Shown here piece by piece: positions 1 to 12,200 of a stretch of DNA of 64,000 nt (its first letter is position 1; each line of letters begins with the position of its first letter). Made by a program: the position numbers and the translations under genes. The notes beneath the pieces were generated by a model, which saw nothing but the letters and a program-made list of their open reading frames with translations, was not told the DNA's origin and did not search any database. The DNA is from Russula earlei. Lineage: Eukaryota > Basidiomycota > Agaricomycetes > Russulales > Russulaceae. The stretch is taken from the NCBI GenBank assembly GCA_025769875.1, contig JAGFNK010000019.1, positions 217,252 to 281,251 on the forward strand, given 5' to 3'.

Positions 1-1225
1 CGCAACAACGGAGCTCCCGATGAGCAAACGTACCTCTCACGGATTCGTGATTGATCGGCACTGACGCTGACACCATAAGCCACAGCCACAGACTCTGAAC
101 CGAGTTTCACGTCCACGGTCAGAACTCGTTCGGCAACAAAAGAGGTCCAAAAAGAAAAGCAACAGGATTCGGGCACCGGAGAGTACGTCTTCAAAGAGAT
201 GCCGTATACTTTCGTATCGCCGGGCGATCCAATCGTCGAAAACTGCAAGCAAGTCCCTTCCCTCTGGGGTCCTTTTTTGAAGACCCGCTCAACCGCGGGG
301 GTTTGACAGGCAACGATTCTCCCTGGCGGCAGACTTCCCCTCTTCGAACTTGCTCGTGCGCAACCCGGCGGGCGAGCCAACGCGCTCGCTTTACCTCACA
401 AACGACATCGTGCGGGCCGTTCTGTCCGTGAACGACTACAAGCGCGCACGGGTCATGACCGCAGGGCACGAAAATTTTCATGAGGCAGGAGAGCGGATTC
501 GGTCGCCGTGACGGAGGCGACGGAGAAGACGGCGCTGAGAGAGTACCCCGATTTCGGGTGTTGAGTGAGGGGCTTCCAGTCGTGCTGCCATATATCAAGC
601 CAGAGACCATCCTTGACGCGGATGTGCCGGCACTGCGCGTGCTGCTGGAGACGTACTACCCGCTGCTGAGTTCGTTCGGCGAGGCGTTCCGACGGGACGT
701 CGGTGGCAGGCGTACGTGTGCACCGCCCCAACCCTCCACTCTCGCTTCGTGCGCCGCGTCTTCCGCGGACCGCTGACCCATGTTCGGGGCTTGCCCAATT
801 AGCGCAGGGGAGCCATGTCGTCCGATTCAGAGCCGGTGGTACCGTCGATGGGGCATCGTGCGTGTCGGTCCGAGGTTGCGCTCCCCCTCCAAGAACCTGA
901 ACTAACCCGATCAAGGGACGTCCACCGCAGACTGACACATGACCTCGTGCTGCCCGTCTGGAGGTCGACCTCGTCGGTTTCGCTCATGATCGATAAAAAG
1001 GCCAAGAGGTAGGCGCATCAAAATGCATTCCGACGGTTTGCCAATTGCTTTTCATTGACACGTGGACGCCCTTCCAGCGCGTTGAGTTTGCGCGTTTTTG
1101 GTGAGGACTTTACGGTGGCTGGGCGCCAGGCGAGGTCGGGAATGGACGATGCTCGAGAACCGGATGTTCCTGAAACCGAGACCGAGACAGAAGGGGCCGA
1201 GGGGGTAAAGGCGGGGACTGTGTAA
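1..1225 (+). CDS. NCL1: tRNA (cytosine-5)-methyltransferase NCL1/TRM4 (NSUN2 type), 3' part only
   Basis: C-terminal third of a nuclear SAM-dependent enzyme that makes m5C in tRNA; the N-terminal part with the catalytic cysteines lies outside the window. Proposed exons: ..29, about 123-248, 310-711, 803-857, 931-1008, 1078-1225. Recognition rests on ordered matches to the NSUN2 C-terminal region: EYVFKEMPYTFVSPGDP, then DFPSSNLLVRNPAGEPTRSL, then LPYIKPETI, then GSHVVRFRAGG, then LVLPVWRSTSSVSLMIDKKA, then LSLRVFGEDF, followed by an acidic tail and TAA. Intron 249-309 uses a GC donor (GCAAGT). The frame slips by one base near 464-467: removing one base of GGGC restores the segment MTAGTKIF. 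As read, the gene is therefore frameshifted. It is convergent with the next gene. Identity is fairly sure from the order and spacing of motifs; the exons before 123 are uncertain. Confidence 0.82.
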
Positions 1226-1498
1226 GTTTGGCTAAGTGCGATGCGTTACGAGTACGAGTCGAGCAATCGAGCAATAGGCCACCCTTGATCAACAACATTT
1301 GAAATTCACAGTTCAGGCAGCCTGAAATTTTGGTTCGGACGATCAGAAATCTCATCATTGCCACTCTCTTATCGAATCTCCGCTGTGACATACAAAGTGC
1401 AATTGCACACACTGACTGTACTGGACGCAAGGCCTACTAGGGTAGTAGGGTAGACACGTTCACGCCATAAATCCATGAGGGGCTAACGCCTACCCTTC

Positions 1499-2191
1499 TC
1501 AGGGCCCGGCAGCGGTGGCACCGTAGCCTCGCTGGTACGGCGCCTGCGCAATGAAGGGCTGAGCATGAGGTATGGGCTGATAGGTCCCATTGCCGATGTC
1601 TGCGAGTAGAGGGCATAGTAAGAAAAGAGGGGAGACGAAGGGTGGGGGGGGGCGGGAGGGGAATCGGACGGGACTCACAGACGTATTGGCCCCTGCCGTA
1701 AATCTCTTCGGCCTTCATTCGGCGATATATCAGCCAGAAGGCATGCTGTTGTTTTGTTTGCAAAAAGCGACCATTTCGTGTTCAGGGTTGTTCAGAAGAA
1801 GAAGAATCACGGCGGATCGAAGGCCCGCGTAGCAAGAAGCAGAAGCAGGGGGACGTAAAACACAGGGCGTCAGACGTTTCCCAAAAACGGATCGAGTTAA
1901 CGATCAAAAATAGGAGGAAGGGGAGGGGGAGGCACGAACGATGTGACCAGGGAGGTAGCCGAGACTGGAGATTGGGTTGAGTGGACCGAAGAAGAAAAAA
2001 AGGGCGGGGTTCCTCTTACATAGTGAGACAGATGTTGATCAGAAGGTCGCAACTGCAACCGGTCACGAAAGCCGCGGCGGCTGGTGGAAAGATGATGGCA
2101 ACCTGGCGGATGTGCTCAATCTGGAGAGGTTATGAAAAGGGCAGAAGAGGCGTACAAGGATGAGGAGGACGTCGGAAGCTCGAAGAGACAT
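1499..2191 (-). CDS. Pmp3/SNA-family small membrane proteolipid (103 aa)
   Basis: Small two-helix membrane protein of the UPF0057/Pmp3 (RCI2) family, implicated in yeast in membrane potential and vacuolar sorting. Five exons, read right to left: 2191-2156, 2102-2020, 1964-1940 (25 nt), 1745-1679, 1599-1499. The frame closes exactly (312 nt with stop). The spliced protein reads MSLRASDVLLIL, VAIIFPPAAAAFVTGCSCDL, LLINICLTILGYLPGHI, then HAFWLIYRRMKAEEIYGRG. This is the family signature: ASDVLL, hydrophobic helix, DLLIN, LGxxPGHIHAF, second helix. The tail YVYIGNGTYQP and a glycine/tyrosine-rich end resemble Sna2/Sna3-like members rather than the minimal 55-residue Pmp3. The start is the ATG at 2191, giving the usual short N terminus. 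The 194-nt intron 1746-1939 is long for this locus. Function is from family knowledge only. Confidence 0.88.
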
Positions 2192-2394
2192 GGTACTGAC
2201 TTGAGCAAAGGAGGGGCAGGCAGGCAGGCAGGCAGGCAGGAAATGGATGGCTGCTGCGCTGCGGAGCCCAAGATTCTCACGGTCGGCCGTAAGAGTAAAA
2301 AGGGCGTAACGTAAGAAAAGTCCGTAGTATGACATTATTACTTCCAAATAATCCATCAGACACATCCACCGAGGAGATCCGCTCGATCCAACCC

Positions 2395-4858
2395 TCACAA
2401 TAAATTGGCCTTCTTAAAGTTGGCGGTGTGTATCACCTCTCGTACTGCATCACCATCCCCTTCTGGTTAGTAAAATCATCTCGCAACAAAGAATTTTTTC
2501 GTGCACGTACTCCTAGCAAGCACAATAGATGTCGAATTCGAGTCGGTGGCGCAGGTAACGTGGACGTGTAGTGGTTGCGTGTTTTCTGGATCCTGCTGAT
2601 ATATCGCAGAGAATTTCCCCTTGAGATCTGTCCAGTGAGCGGTTATCAATCTACTCCATCCTCAACCAACGCAAGGGCTCACAGTGCAAGACGCTGTCCA
2701 TTTTGTTCGGTCGGTCCTTGTACGACGTCACAAACCGTCGAAACTGGATTCCGGACCGGAGCTTCGCATCCAGGAGGTCGTATTTGTTGAGCAGCAAAAC
2801 AAATGTCGCTTTCTTCAACAACTTGTGGACGCACAGCGACTTCCACAGAAGGAATGAATCCCACTGCGAGTACCCCGTTCAGTCCCAAGTCACGGTGCAC
2901 GTATGGCGATCGCTCAAACAAACTTCACGCACCAGCCGGTTTACGCTGCGGTCCTCGATTAACGTCTGGTTGAACGCCGAAACAGGTGCAATGAACAAGA
3001 GCATGTTTACTTTCCCCCCCAACAAACGCCACCCGTTAGTGTATTGTGTCATCGGGCGCTTGGGGCAGAACCATTTCTCTGCTCACCATCATCGAAGTAA
3101 GGCAACCATGCCGCTGTCACAGATTACGTGGTGAGCCAGCAGGCATATCTCACTTCTTGTCCAGACCGCGCACCACGTAAGGCTCGACTGCCGCCGACAT
3201 CGATGATACTCCACAACTGTCCGTTTTCTTGCATGGCAGGGCCATCTATTTCAAAAAAAGAAAAAGGGCGCCAACGATGAGTGTAACACCACGAGCGATC
3301 TGTTGTACTCACCAGCCTTCCCTATCTCCATTCTCAGTGGGTATTCCTCAACGCCTACTGTCTGTATTCGTGCTTTGAGAATGTCGGCTAGACCCACATA
3401 GTCAGGGTGGTAATGGAGATGATCAAGCAAAGGTCTTACCCGGGGATGGTTCATACCCTGGCGCCGCAATGCGGTCCACCGCATCAAGGAAGCTGTCCAA
3501 TGGAGAAAGTGAAGGTGAGAGGAACCGCCAGGACACGAGAATTTGAAATAAAGAAAAGTGAAACAGAGATGAGAAAATTGGCGGAGGAACGGTCTACAAG
3601 GGGAAAAGAAAAAAAAAAAAAAGAAAGAAGTGTAGAAGGTGGGGTTGGGGGGTAGGGGGGGAGAGGTCGAGAAGCCCACTTGCCACGCACAATCCTGATT
3701 GAAATTCGAGCGAAACGCTCTGCTCTGCGAGGCTGGCGCGTACCGCGGGGTGGTTCCAAAGCGCGACGATATCCTCCCTGCACGCCTCGATCACGCGCCT
3801 CGCGTTCTGCAGTTCCTCATACCCCTGCGCGCTCGCTCTGGACACGGCCGCGCCACCACCGGCGCCCTTGAAGAACGACTTCCACCGCGAGCCCGAGCGC
3901 ACGCACACCTCAAAGGCGCGTTCCGTCGTCAGCGCGGCCAAGTTGTTGCTGAAGCCGTTGCCACTTGCTCGCCGCGGGTGGTCCGACGAGATGAAGCGCG
4001 AGAGGGACTCCTCGATGCGCCGCAGCGGCGAGAGGCTCACGCGCAAGCGACGCAGGTCGTCCGTAAGCCGCCGCAGCGGCACGAGCTTCGCGCCAGATGG
4101 GGAGGGAGGCTTCGTGTCGGAAACGCCACCGTTGCTCTCGCCCACGCTTACGCTGCCGATGCTGCCGGCGGCAGATGCACTGGCACCGGCACTGGGGCCG
4201 GCCCCGGGGCTGATGGGGCTGCTGGGGCCAGAGGCAGTGCCGGGTCTGGAGACGACGCTCCCTTCTTCGAGGAGATTGAGCAGGAACGTGACGGAGCGTA
4301 TGAGGTTGAGGTCGATCACGGCTCGCCATGCTTCCTCTTCGGCGTGGAAAGCGGTCGGCGCGTATTTGAGCTGGAAGTTGCGCAGGATCGTCGACTTGCC
4401 TGATTCGGCCTGGCCTATGTGTGCGGGGAAAAAGAAAGAAGAAAAAAAATAGCAGCAGGACGGAGGAAAGGGAGTGAGTGGAGGGGGAGAGGCGGGGAAG
4501 TCGCGGAAGCGAAAGAGTTCAGAGATAAGGGGGGGGGGGAGAAATGCATTTGAAAAAAGGAGGGATAGGACTTACCGAGGAGGATGATCCGGAGGTCAGG
4601 TCGACGTTTGCGACGTTCCGACTTCTCAATCTCTATCTGGGCATCTATCTCATCGTTTATACGTTTGGCTTCGTGTTCGTGCGCCAGCCTCTCCTCGTGC
4701 TGTTCGGGTGTTTCCCTGGAAAAATCTTCTACAGGTGGCCAATGAGAGTTGATGACTTCGAGGTCAATTGGGGGGGTATCCTGTAGGGGAAGGGGTCGCC
4801 TCTGCTTTCGCTGTTGTTGCCTTGGGGGTTTCTGCCTTGAGCGATTGTACAGAGCCAT
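2395..4858 (-). CDS. Heterotrimeric G-protein alpha subunit, long basidiomycete type with Ser in place of catalytic Gln
   Basis: GTP-binding alpha subunit acting beneath seven-transmembrane receptors. Ten exons, right to left: 4858-4576, 4414-3691, 3492-3440, 3387-3313, 3245-3174, 3113-3087, 3009-2933, 2863-2683, 2627-2511, 2444-2395; all phases close to give 552 aa. Ras-like motifs are all present: P-loop GQAESGKST, switch I ILKARIQTVG (Arg and Thr kept), G3 DVGGSRAL, G4 LLNKYDLL, G5 TCATD. The helical domain carries a long Ser/Pro/Gly/Ala-rich insert (first half of exon 2). The G3 motif has Ser where canonical alphas have the catalytic Gln (DVGGQ). The N terminus lacks the myristoylation glycine (MALYNRS) and the C terminus (KKANLL) lacks the Cys at -4. 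It belongs to the expanded, divergent alpha set of mushrooms; whether it hydrolyses GTP is open. No receptor gene is adjacent. Confidence 0.92.
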
Positions 4859-5455
4859 GAGGAGAAGGGGTAAGAGGCAACTGAATATAAGTTAGAGATG
4901 GGATCCACCTCGCTCGCCTAATTTTATTTTTCTAAAACGCGCGCCTTCTCTGCGAGTCAAATTTGAAAAAAAAAAAAGGCAGCAATATTGCACCGTATTC
5001 AATAACCTTGCAATGAATTCGTCTTTTTTCGCGCCCATATCAACGACAGACGCCACGTATTAACAATTGACCGACCAGGTGTTTACACGTAACAAACACG
5101 GGAGGGGAAGAGGAGGGTAAGATCAGCGTGGATGCAAGCGGTATATGGCACTGACAACAGGATTGCTAGAAAAACAGAAACAAAAGCAAAAGAAAAACAG
5201 AGAAAGAAAATACTGCTATGGATAATGATGCTTGTACAGACGACGAGAGTAAGAAGCTCGAAATAGCCAACATATCGATGCATCGTTGTTTCATTCATTC
5301 TTTTACTTGTCAAAATTTCGCGTGTGTTTTATTGAAAACATATGACTCGCCTCGAGCCTGTATTTCAGAAGGGAGTAAGAGTTACATCAGGTAAAAGGAG
5401 GACGACAGACCACGCACTGATGGGTCGGTCATTGGTCATTGGGTCGGGAAAGAGA
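4859..5455. other. Intergenic, no gene seen
   Basis: Between the start of the G-alpha gene and the stop of the La-domain gene, which point the same way (-). It should hold the G-alpha promoter and the 3' end of the La-domain gene. A poly-A run near 4966 and A-rich stretches around 5165-5210 are visible; no convincing coding segment. Confidence 0.5.
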
Positions 5456-6238
5456 TCATGACGAAGACGCCATCCAAGGTCGACCAATCACTTCCCGATC
5501 CATCACGATCTCTATCTCTTCCTCTTCCTCCTCCTCCTCCATATCCGCATCTTCTTCTGTATGTTCACGATCTTGATACTGTCCCGCCTCACCTCCCGGC
5601 TCATCATCACCGTGACCCAGATCTGGGATGCCAGCTTCAACTGCGCTCACGGGTGCATCCGGAAGCACAAACTGTGCCCATTCGCGCCCACCCATCCGTA
5701 CACAGTCATCGCGGATTTCGACAACTTGCGATAACTCCAAAACATCGCGCACTAACTGAGGGTCCAACGTTAACTGACGAACCCGGTTGAACGACGCAAG
5801 CAATGAAATCGGAATCCATCCGCGTGAGTCCATCTGTAGTCGGGCATCGGCACAAACCATGATCAATAAGATTCAACCATCGGAAGGGGAGGTACCAATA
5901 CCCTTTTTCTTAGGAAAATGTCTGAAACCAAATTTTGTGCACTCAGATAATACTCCAGTTGACCGAGGAGATAGTACCGCGTCGGGTCTAGTGGAAAGGA
6001 GAGATTGGTCAGCGGTCTCGGCAATGGGTGTCCTGGGGCAGAGCCTGACACGCCCGTGTTTGGAGCAGGATACGAAAGCGCAACAGGCGAATGATAGGCA
6101 TCGAACCCATGGTGCATGTATGGTTGTTGGATTGTTGTGCCGATATACTCAGGAGCACGTGGTGGTGGCGTAGGTGGTTGCATGGGTTGGAATGTTTGAG
6201 CGGGAGGCGATACAGTAAATGGTGGGGCTTGTTGGTGC

Positions 6239-6273
<35 letters not shown>

Positions 6274-9241
6274 CTGCTGCTGTTGGTTTTGGTTTTGGTG
6301 TTGGTGTTGGTGAAAATGTTGGTGTCGGAACCCTCCCCTGCCAAATCCGCGGCCAGAGGCCCCACGCCCAAAGCCATTAGCGCCTCGTCCCCTGCGAGCG
6401 GGATACCCTCCACGTTCATTGTGCCCGCTGAAAGAACCACGACGATGCCGCCAACCATAGGGATCCCGGTCTACCTCGCGACTGCGTTCCCATTCACGCT
6501 CCCGTGGAAGGCGGTCCTCACGACTTGATGCCGTGGCATGGCCAGTCCCACTAGCGCGTCCAAAACCGTATCCAAAGTCCTTGACCTCAAATCCGTCTAT
6601 GCTAGAACCCGACAGTGGTTGCGGGGGGGGCTGGTGGACGGGGTATGGACCTGGACCTGTTTGTACCTGTAATTCCTCCTGCGGAGGAGAAAGCGGTGGG
6701 ACATGAATCTGTTGTTGTGGAAGCACGTATGGAATAGGATGGTGTGTATGTGGATATGGGGGCTGCAACTCTGCCAAGGGTGGTTCCGCCGCTACGACTG
6801 GAAGCGAGGAGCCCGGCGAGGGACCACTAAACAATAAGCTGACATCGAGAGTAGATTTTGGTGGTGCTTGAGATTCTGCATGTTCCGGTCTGTTTTCGCC
6901 GTCCTGTGTCGACCCGTCCTGCGGTTGGTTCGTGGTTCCGAACTCCCACTTTATTTTAGGATCCGTGATTTTAACTTCCGGTGCCGTGTGTGGCGGCTCT
7001 GGACCATCATCCTTATCTTTTGTGTCCTCCACACGTGACAATTGTGGTTGGGACCGCGTCCTTGATCGCACATGTGATGGACCTGGTTGTTCCCCTGGAG
7101 CAATTCCAACCGAAAAGGTCATGACCACGCGTTCTGGCTTCTCACTCCCTGATTGATTTTCCGTCAACAGCGGCGATATCATCGCGGGTGGGGGCGGCGG
7201 CGGACTAGGGCTTTTGGTTCCCCCCGGCGCTCCTATACTCCCAAAGATCACATCACGCCTCCCTCGTGTTGCCTCCTCACAAGGAGATTTGGGTTCTGAT
7301 ACAGGCCCCACGGCACGGTATCCGGCAACAGCATCCGACTCCTCAGGTGGGGGAGGGCGAGCAATCATCGTTGGCGCAGGGAGAGCGGGTTGAGTAACAG
7401 GCTCTTCCTCCCTAAGTGGGTCACCATCGTCCTGCAACACGTTGGCCGGTGCAACTTGTTGGTGTGGATGCATGGGTGGATATGACGGATACATCGCACG
7501 TCCGTCTTGTCTCAAATCCAGAGGCAAATTGCCAGGCCAATACATGATGGGGTGTGCTTGGGCATATGGAGGATACCCGTACGGATAGACATAATGTTCT
7601 GGTGGGGCCCAGCCCGGGGGGAGAGGTTGTGTTGGAACAGGCCCGTATCTATCAGGTGCGGTGTGGTGTCCATATGGTTGGGAGTAGGGAGAAACAGAGG
7701 ATGACGCGTATGTTTGTTGCGTGTGATTTGGGTTCACCTGTAGTGCGGGAGGATAATGAGGCATTGGTGGCGGCGGCGGTGGTGGACCGAAGGATTGGGC
7801 ATTTGCTGTCTGAGTAGGTAAGTTGCCGTAACCATAGACATCTCTGCTGATCTGGGTGTAAGGAACTGGGGCAGCCAGCGTCATGTCGGCAGTCGTTTGA
7901 GGCGAATTCCGTTGAGAGGTTCGTCGCTGCTGTTCGGGAGCTTGATCATTCCTGCCATCAAAGGGAAGCTGCCGACCACGAACCGGATGGCGCGGACTAG
8001 AAGACATGCTGTTTGGGCTATGAGCCCGGGAGTGGGAAGCCGAGGTCCGACCGGAGGTGACCTTGCTGGGTGCTTGAGAGCCTTGTGTAGATCCTGAAGC
8101 AGAGGCAGCAGTGCTACGCGTCTGGCTGTTCCGGGCGCTGTATTGCGACTTGCGAATGATTTCGGGACTGGGAGTACGATCTTGGGGGATTGTTGGCATC
8201 AGCAGCTGCTTGAAGCTCCTCTGGTGGTATCACAATCCACTTGGTCTTATCGCCTATGAAGATGACCGACAGAACAAGAGAAAGGTTGAACAGTGTAAGT
8301 ACCAATCCTCGAGGATAAGCGCAAAACTGACAAAATCCGAGCGAGAGAAAAAGGTAAACGCGAAGGAAAGACGCACCCTTTTTCGGCGTGCCCGGATGAC
8401 TGGACGAGGGGCCATGGACATCCTTCTCCTCCGCGTCCTGAACATCGGTCACATGGCCATTGCTAACGCGCTGAGATTTCGCGGTAGGGCCCTGGGTCTT
8501 CCCTACCTCTGGCCAACTCTCAGCATTGTTGACGTTGACCGAAGGAGGGGGGTGTGGAGACAGGGGGGGTTCCTTCCGCGATAGAATGGTTGACCCCGTG
8601 ATGGGGCCAGATGACGGTGATGACGCGCCATTAAGGCCCGATGACGAAGGGGTTGTTCGTGCGATCTGCACGTTAGGGGAAACGAGAACATCTGGGGGAC
8701 GGCAGCCCGCAGACGTGGCAGACGAATCACGAGGAGGAGACGGAGCGTGCGGCACATGCGATGATGCCGTTTGCGGTTGAGACTGTGGTTGCGGGCGCGC
8801 CTGGGCCCTTTGCTGAATCCTCTGATTCCAGACATTCGGCACGGGAACTGGTTTTGCGGGGGGAGGCTGAGAGGGTGGGAGGGGCGATGCGACACCGGCG
8901 GTAGAACCATGGGCAGCTGTTTCTCTGCTGCTCGAGATCTGAGCCGCTGATTCATCGGTCGATGTGTGCGAGGTGTGCGATGGCGGATTGGCGCCGGTAG
9001 CGCCAGGGGCGGATGGGTCGTGAAGGGAGAGATCAGCGAGAGATGCCTGGGCGGCGTCGACCGTCGGTGGGGGTTTAAGCGGCTTTCTGGGCTCGGAGGT
9101 GGGAGCGGGAGGCTGACGAGGTGGATTGGAGAGGGTTTTCTGCGTGTGTTGGTAAGGCTGTTTGACGCCTTGCGCTTTCTTGGCGCTTTCCGCGTAAGAG
9201 AGGACAGGAGGCTGGGCGGTCGTAGGAGGGGGCGAGACCAT
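5456..9241 (-). CDS. La-related protein (LARP1-like) with C-terminal HTH La-type domain
   Basis: RNA-binding protein of the LARP class. Exons, right to left: 9241-8377, 8253-5902, 5833-5456; about 1197 aa once one base is removed. Residues 1 to about 1050 are low-complexity Pro/Ser/Gln/Gly sequence with an RGG-like patch (GRGASGRGFGRGGFRH) and a polyQ tract. A conserved short motif, TKWIVIPPEELQAAADA, sits after exon 1. The La domain is near the C terminus: RYYLLGQLEYYLSAQNL, VSDIFLRKR joined over an intron to MDSRGWIPISLLASFNRV, then WAQFVLP, and an acidic Glu tail. Start chosen at MVSPPPTTAQPPVLSYAES because LSYAE..KKAQ begins fungal homologs; an upstream in-frame ATG exists at 9289. The frame slips at a G5 run (+ strand 8184-8188), where four bases restore continuity. 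No RRM follows the La domain, which fits LARP1-like rather than genuine La proteins. Confidence 0.88.
6235..6314 (-). repeat. CAG/CAA microsatellite encoding polyglutamine in the La-domain protein
   Basis: On the + strand the run is CTG/TTG triplets from about 6237 to 6282 followed by TTGGTT and TTGGTG units. Read on the gene strand it gives alternating His-Gln and Asn-Gln pairs, then an almost pure Gln run. It lies between the RGG-like patch and the La domain. Confidence 0.9.
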
Positions 9242-12200
9242 GGATCTTTTGGTTGAACGATGGCAGACGACGAGCGGTAGGGCCCGCACGGGTGGTGCGG
9301 AGACGGATTGGGAGTGTGTGAGGGGGGATTGATCAAATCTGGTTTACGAGGATTCTGAGAGGCTAAAACAAGGGAGGGAAGAAAATGATGGTGAATGATA
9401 TGTTTAATTGGGAAAATAAAGAGAAGAGGGAGTGGGATGTGCTGCTGAGGAGGACAGCAGCAGCGTACGCTCGCTCGCTCGCCGCGGACAGAGTCAGCCT
9501 GAGCAGGTCACCGCAAAGCGCAGCGCTCGGCTCTTCCCGTTTCCCGCTTACTCGCAGCTTGCAATGATCAACGACGGTCACTCTCTCCAATGTCATTCTA
9601 CGCACATCGCTTCTCTGTCTTGTTTCTGTCACCGGGCCCGCCCCGCATGGTCCATCCGTAGGCTGCATGCTTCAAAAGTCTCTCAGCCCGTGAGACGTCT
9701 TAGACTGCTACCGATGGCATTTTCTTGTGATGATGGTGCGTGCAAGCATCTGGTTCAACCCACGTTCACAGCATTTGGGTAGCCCCTCGAAGGACGAGAC
9801 ACCAACACCGAGACAGGCATGCAACCGGCGTTCCCCACCACCGAGTAGGGGTGAGAGGAAATACGTACTGTATGTGGTGGGATAGTCCCATTCCATTTCT
9901 TGACAACGAGGACGGACGATCAATCTTCACCAGTGTTTTACGGTCTGACCTGACTCTCCACAAGAATGCGCCACATGATCTCGAACAGAGAGAAAGACAG
10001 AGAGGCGATTTTCAAAGATACGACACGGCTCGACACATACAACCATTCGAAAAACGAAAGTTTGATCACAGATCTGTGAACCAAGGGCTCTGTGATGATC
10101 AGTCGTCCCGTTGTGTGCGCCGCCAGTTACCGTTCTCCGTTCCCCTTTCCATTTTCCTTCTCGACCTGGCGGATTGGGCCGAACCCGCACCCGACGCGCT
10201 CGTGCTAGGCGCCCGTGTGGCCCAGAGATGAGCCGCTTCCTAAGCGAGACAATAGTGCTAGTGCGGTGTCGGTACGCCCAGGTTCGATTACCCCGATCTC
10301 TCAGCCTTGCCTCGCGCGAGCGGGGCACCTATCCTCGTCTTTAATGCCATCCGACCTAGAACCTAAACTCCAGCACCGAACCTAATACTAATCCCTAAAG
10401 ACAGCGGCGAGCGCCACATTCAACGTCCGGTCGTAGACTTGATCATGATGAGCCCTGTTTGGCAATGACTGCGAAGAGACCGAACAAAGACAGGGTGCAA
10501 ACCTTGCTCTTAGTGACACATAGTACCTTCATGTGATCTGGCGTACGCCGTACCTTGCCCAGAGTCAGAGCGCGACTCGGATCTGTACCTGAACAGTCTC
10601 GCGAGCAAGTAACCAACCGATCGTTTTCTCCGACGAGCGTTATTTTTTTGAATCTCACCCGTGTCCATCGACATTGACCCACGGGATGAGCAAGATGCCG
10701 CACCCCCACAACCATGGTTCTCTCTCACTGCCCGCACAGCAGCGTGCTGCCAGTCACCCGAGGTAACGCGCAATTCCCATTATCACAAGGGTGATGCGCC
10801 ACAACATTCCCGTCTTTGGTCCCGACTGGTCGACCTTCTTGGCACACACGTACGAGTTCCTGAAATTTCATTTCCCACGCGCGGTCCGAAAATTCACGTA
10901 CGGTCCTAAGCCCCACGGATGGTCGTTAGATTCGAGGAACCCGAGGAATATTGCATCCATCACACACAACAAAGGTACCCTAAAACGCGGCAACATCGTC
11001 ACGCCCGCATCCGGACGATTTCACCTGCTGCCCAGGACCGAGAAACGTCCCCGGAAGAGGGAAAATTGGGCGGCAACCAACGTTAGAACTCGTCGCCCGG
11101 CCCGGCTGCAAGTCGAGCGTTGAGCCGGATCGCGCGAGTCTAAAAGAAGCACCGCGGAGAAGGAAAGGGCGTACGCATGTAGACATGTCTTCTGGTAGGA
11201 AAAAATGAAAGCTTCACCCCAAACGTTATTGGGAGAACGGGGGTCGGAGAGTCAAAGAAGAAACGAAGGCGAGGGCGAGCGAGGGATCCCCAGATGGGTA
11301 TAATGCCAATGCCCATTCACCTGACAAAAATGGACCGTGGGTAAAACATCACCTCGGGCTTCATGGAACGCTGCATGATTGGCTGGCTGGGTCAGGTCAG
11401 AAACAAACCCTTTGGCTTTGGTCTCGAAAGGAACTTGTCCTTACCCGTCTATCGGTATCCCTCACCCCTGATCAGTTCGGAAACGTTTCCAAAAAAGCCC
11501 ACCTACCCGCCCTTCTTTGCGTACGCTACCCGTAGAATTTAGAATTTTCTTTGGCAATCGTGTCCTCGTGTACGGTCAGTGATCAGAAAGTCCCTTGACA
11601 TGTGTGCGGTGAACGTTGAACCAATAAACCGTTTACGAGACATTTGATGGACCACGAGCGGTTCAAGGTCATCCACCATCATTCGCCCCGAGCTCTGAAC
11701 CCAAACGCGTGGCAAGAATCCTGGATGCCAGCCTCCACTAGAATGGAATACCCTCCATCGCGATCTCCGACAGGTGACCGATAGATAGTCCCCTCTGTTG
11801 GCGACGCTTCGTAGTCTACGCCACGACAGGATCACCGCCCCCTCCTCCCAGGTTTAGTCATGCGCGCAACAGCCAATGCTCACGATGGACAAGTGTGAAG
11901 TATGAGCATACAGACCGAAAAAGGAAGCAAGAAGACGATCATCGCTGACACAACCCGAGGTCGGGCTAAACCTCGGCCGAGTCCAATCGCCAAGCCCAAC
12001 CCGTCGTCAAGTATGGTTACCCGGGGCCTGGAACGACGGACAGAGCACATGGCCGTCCAAAGTAAGCCCATATCGATTGATTTGTGAACAGCCTGGTCAC
12101 CAAGTTCAGGTTCGTAGTGCACCCGATTGTGAAGAAACCGGTCGTATGGGGTGGATTTCCAAAAGCAGGGGAGAACACGGATCACATGAAACCTATTTTG

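Noticed and set aside
2679..3134. Long + strand open frames opposite the G-alpha gene
   Set aside because: They are the antisense of conserved G-alpha exons and have no motif of their own.
3594..4452. Large + strand open frames around 3.7-4.4 kb
   Set aside because: GC-rich antisense of G-alpha exon 2; the minus strand carries the conserved helical-domain sequence.
6091..6528. + strand frame with a long Leu run (poly-Leu)
   Set aside because: It is the complementary reading of the polyQ microsatellite of the La-domain gene.
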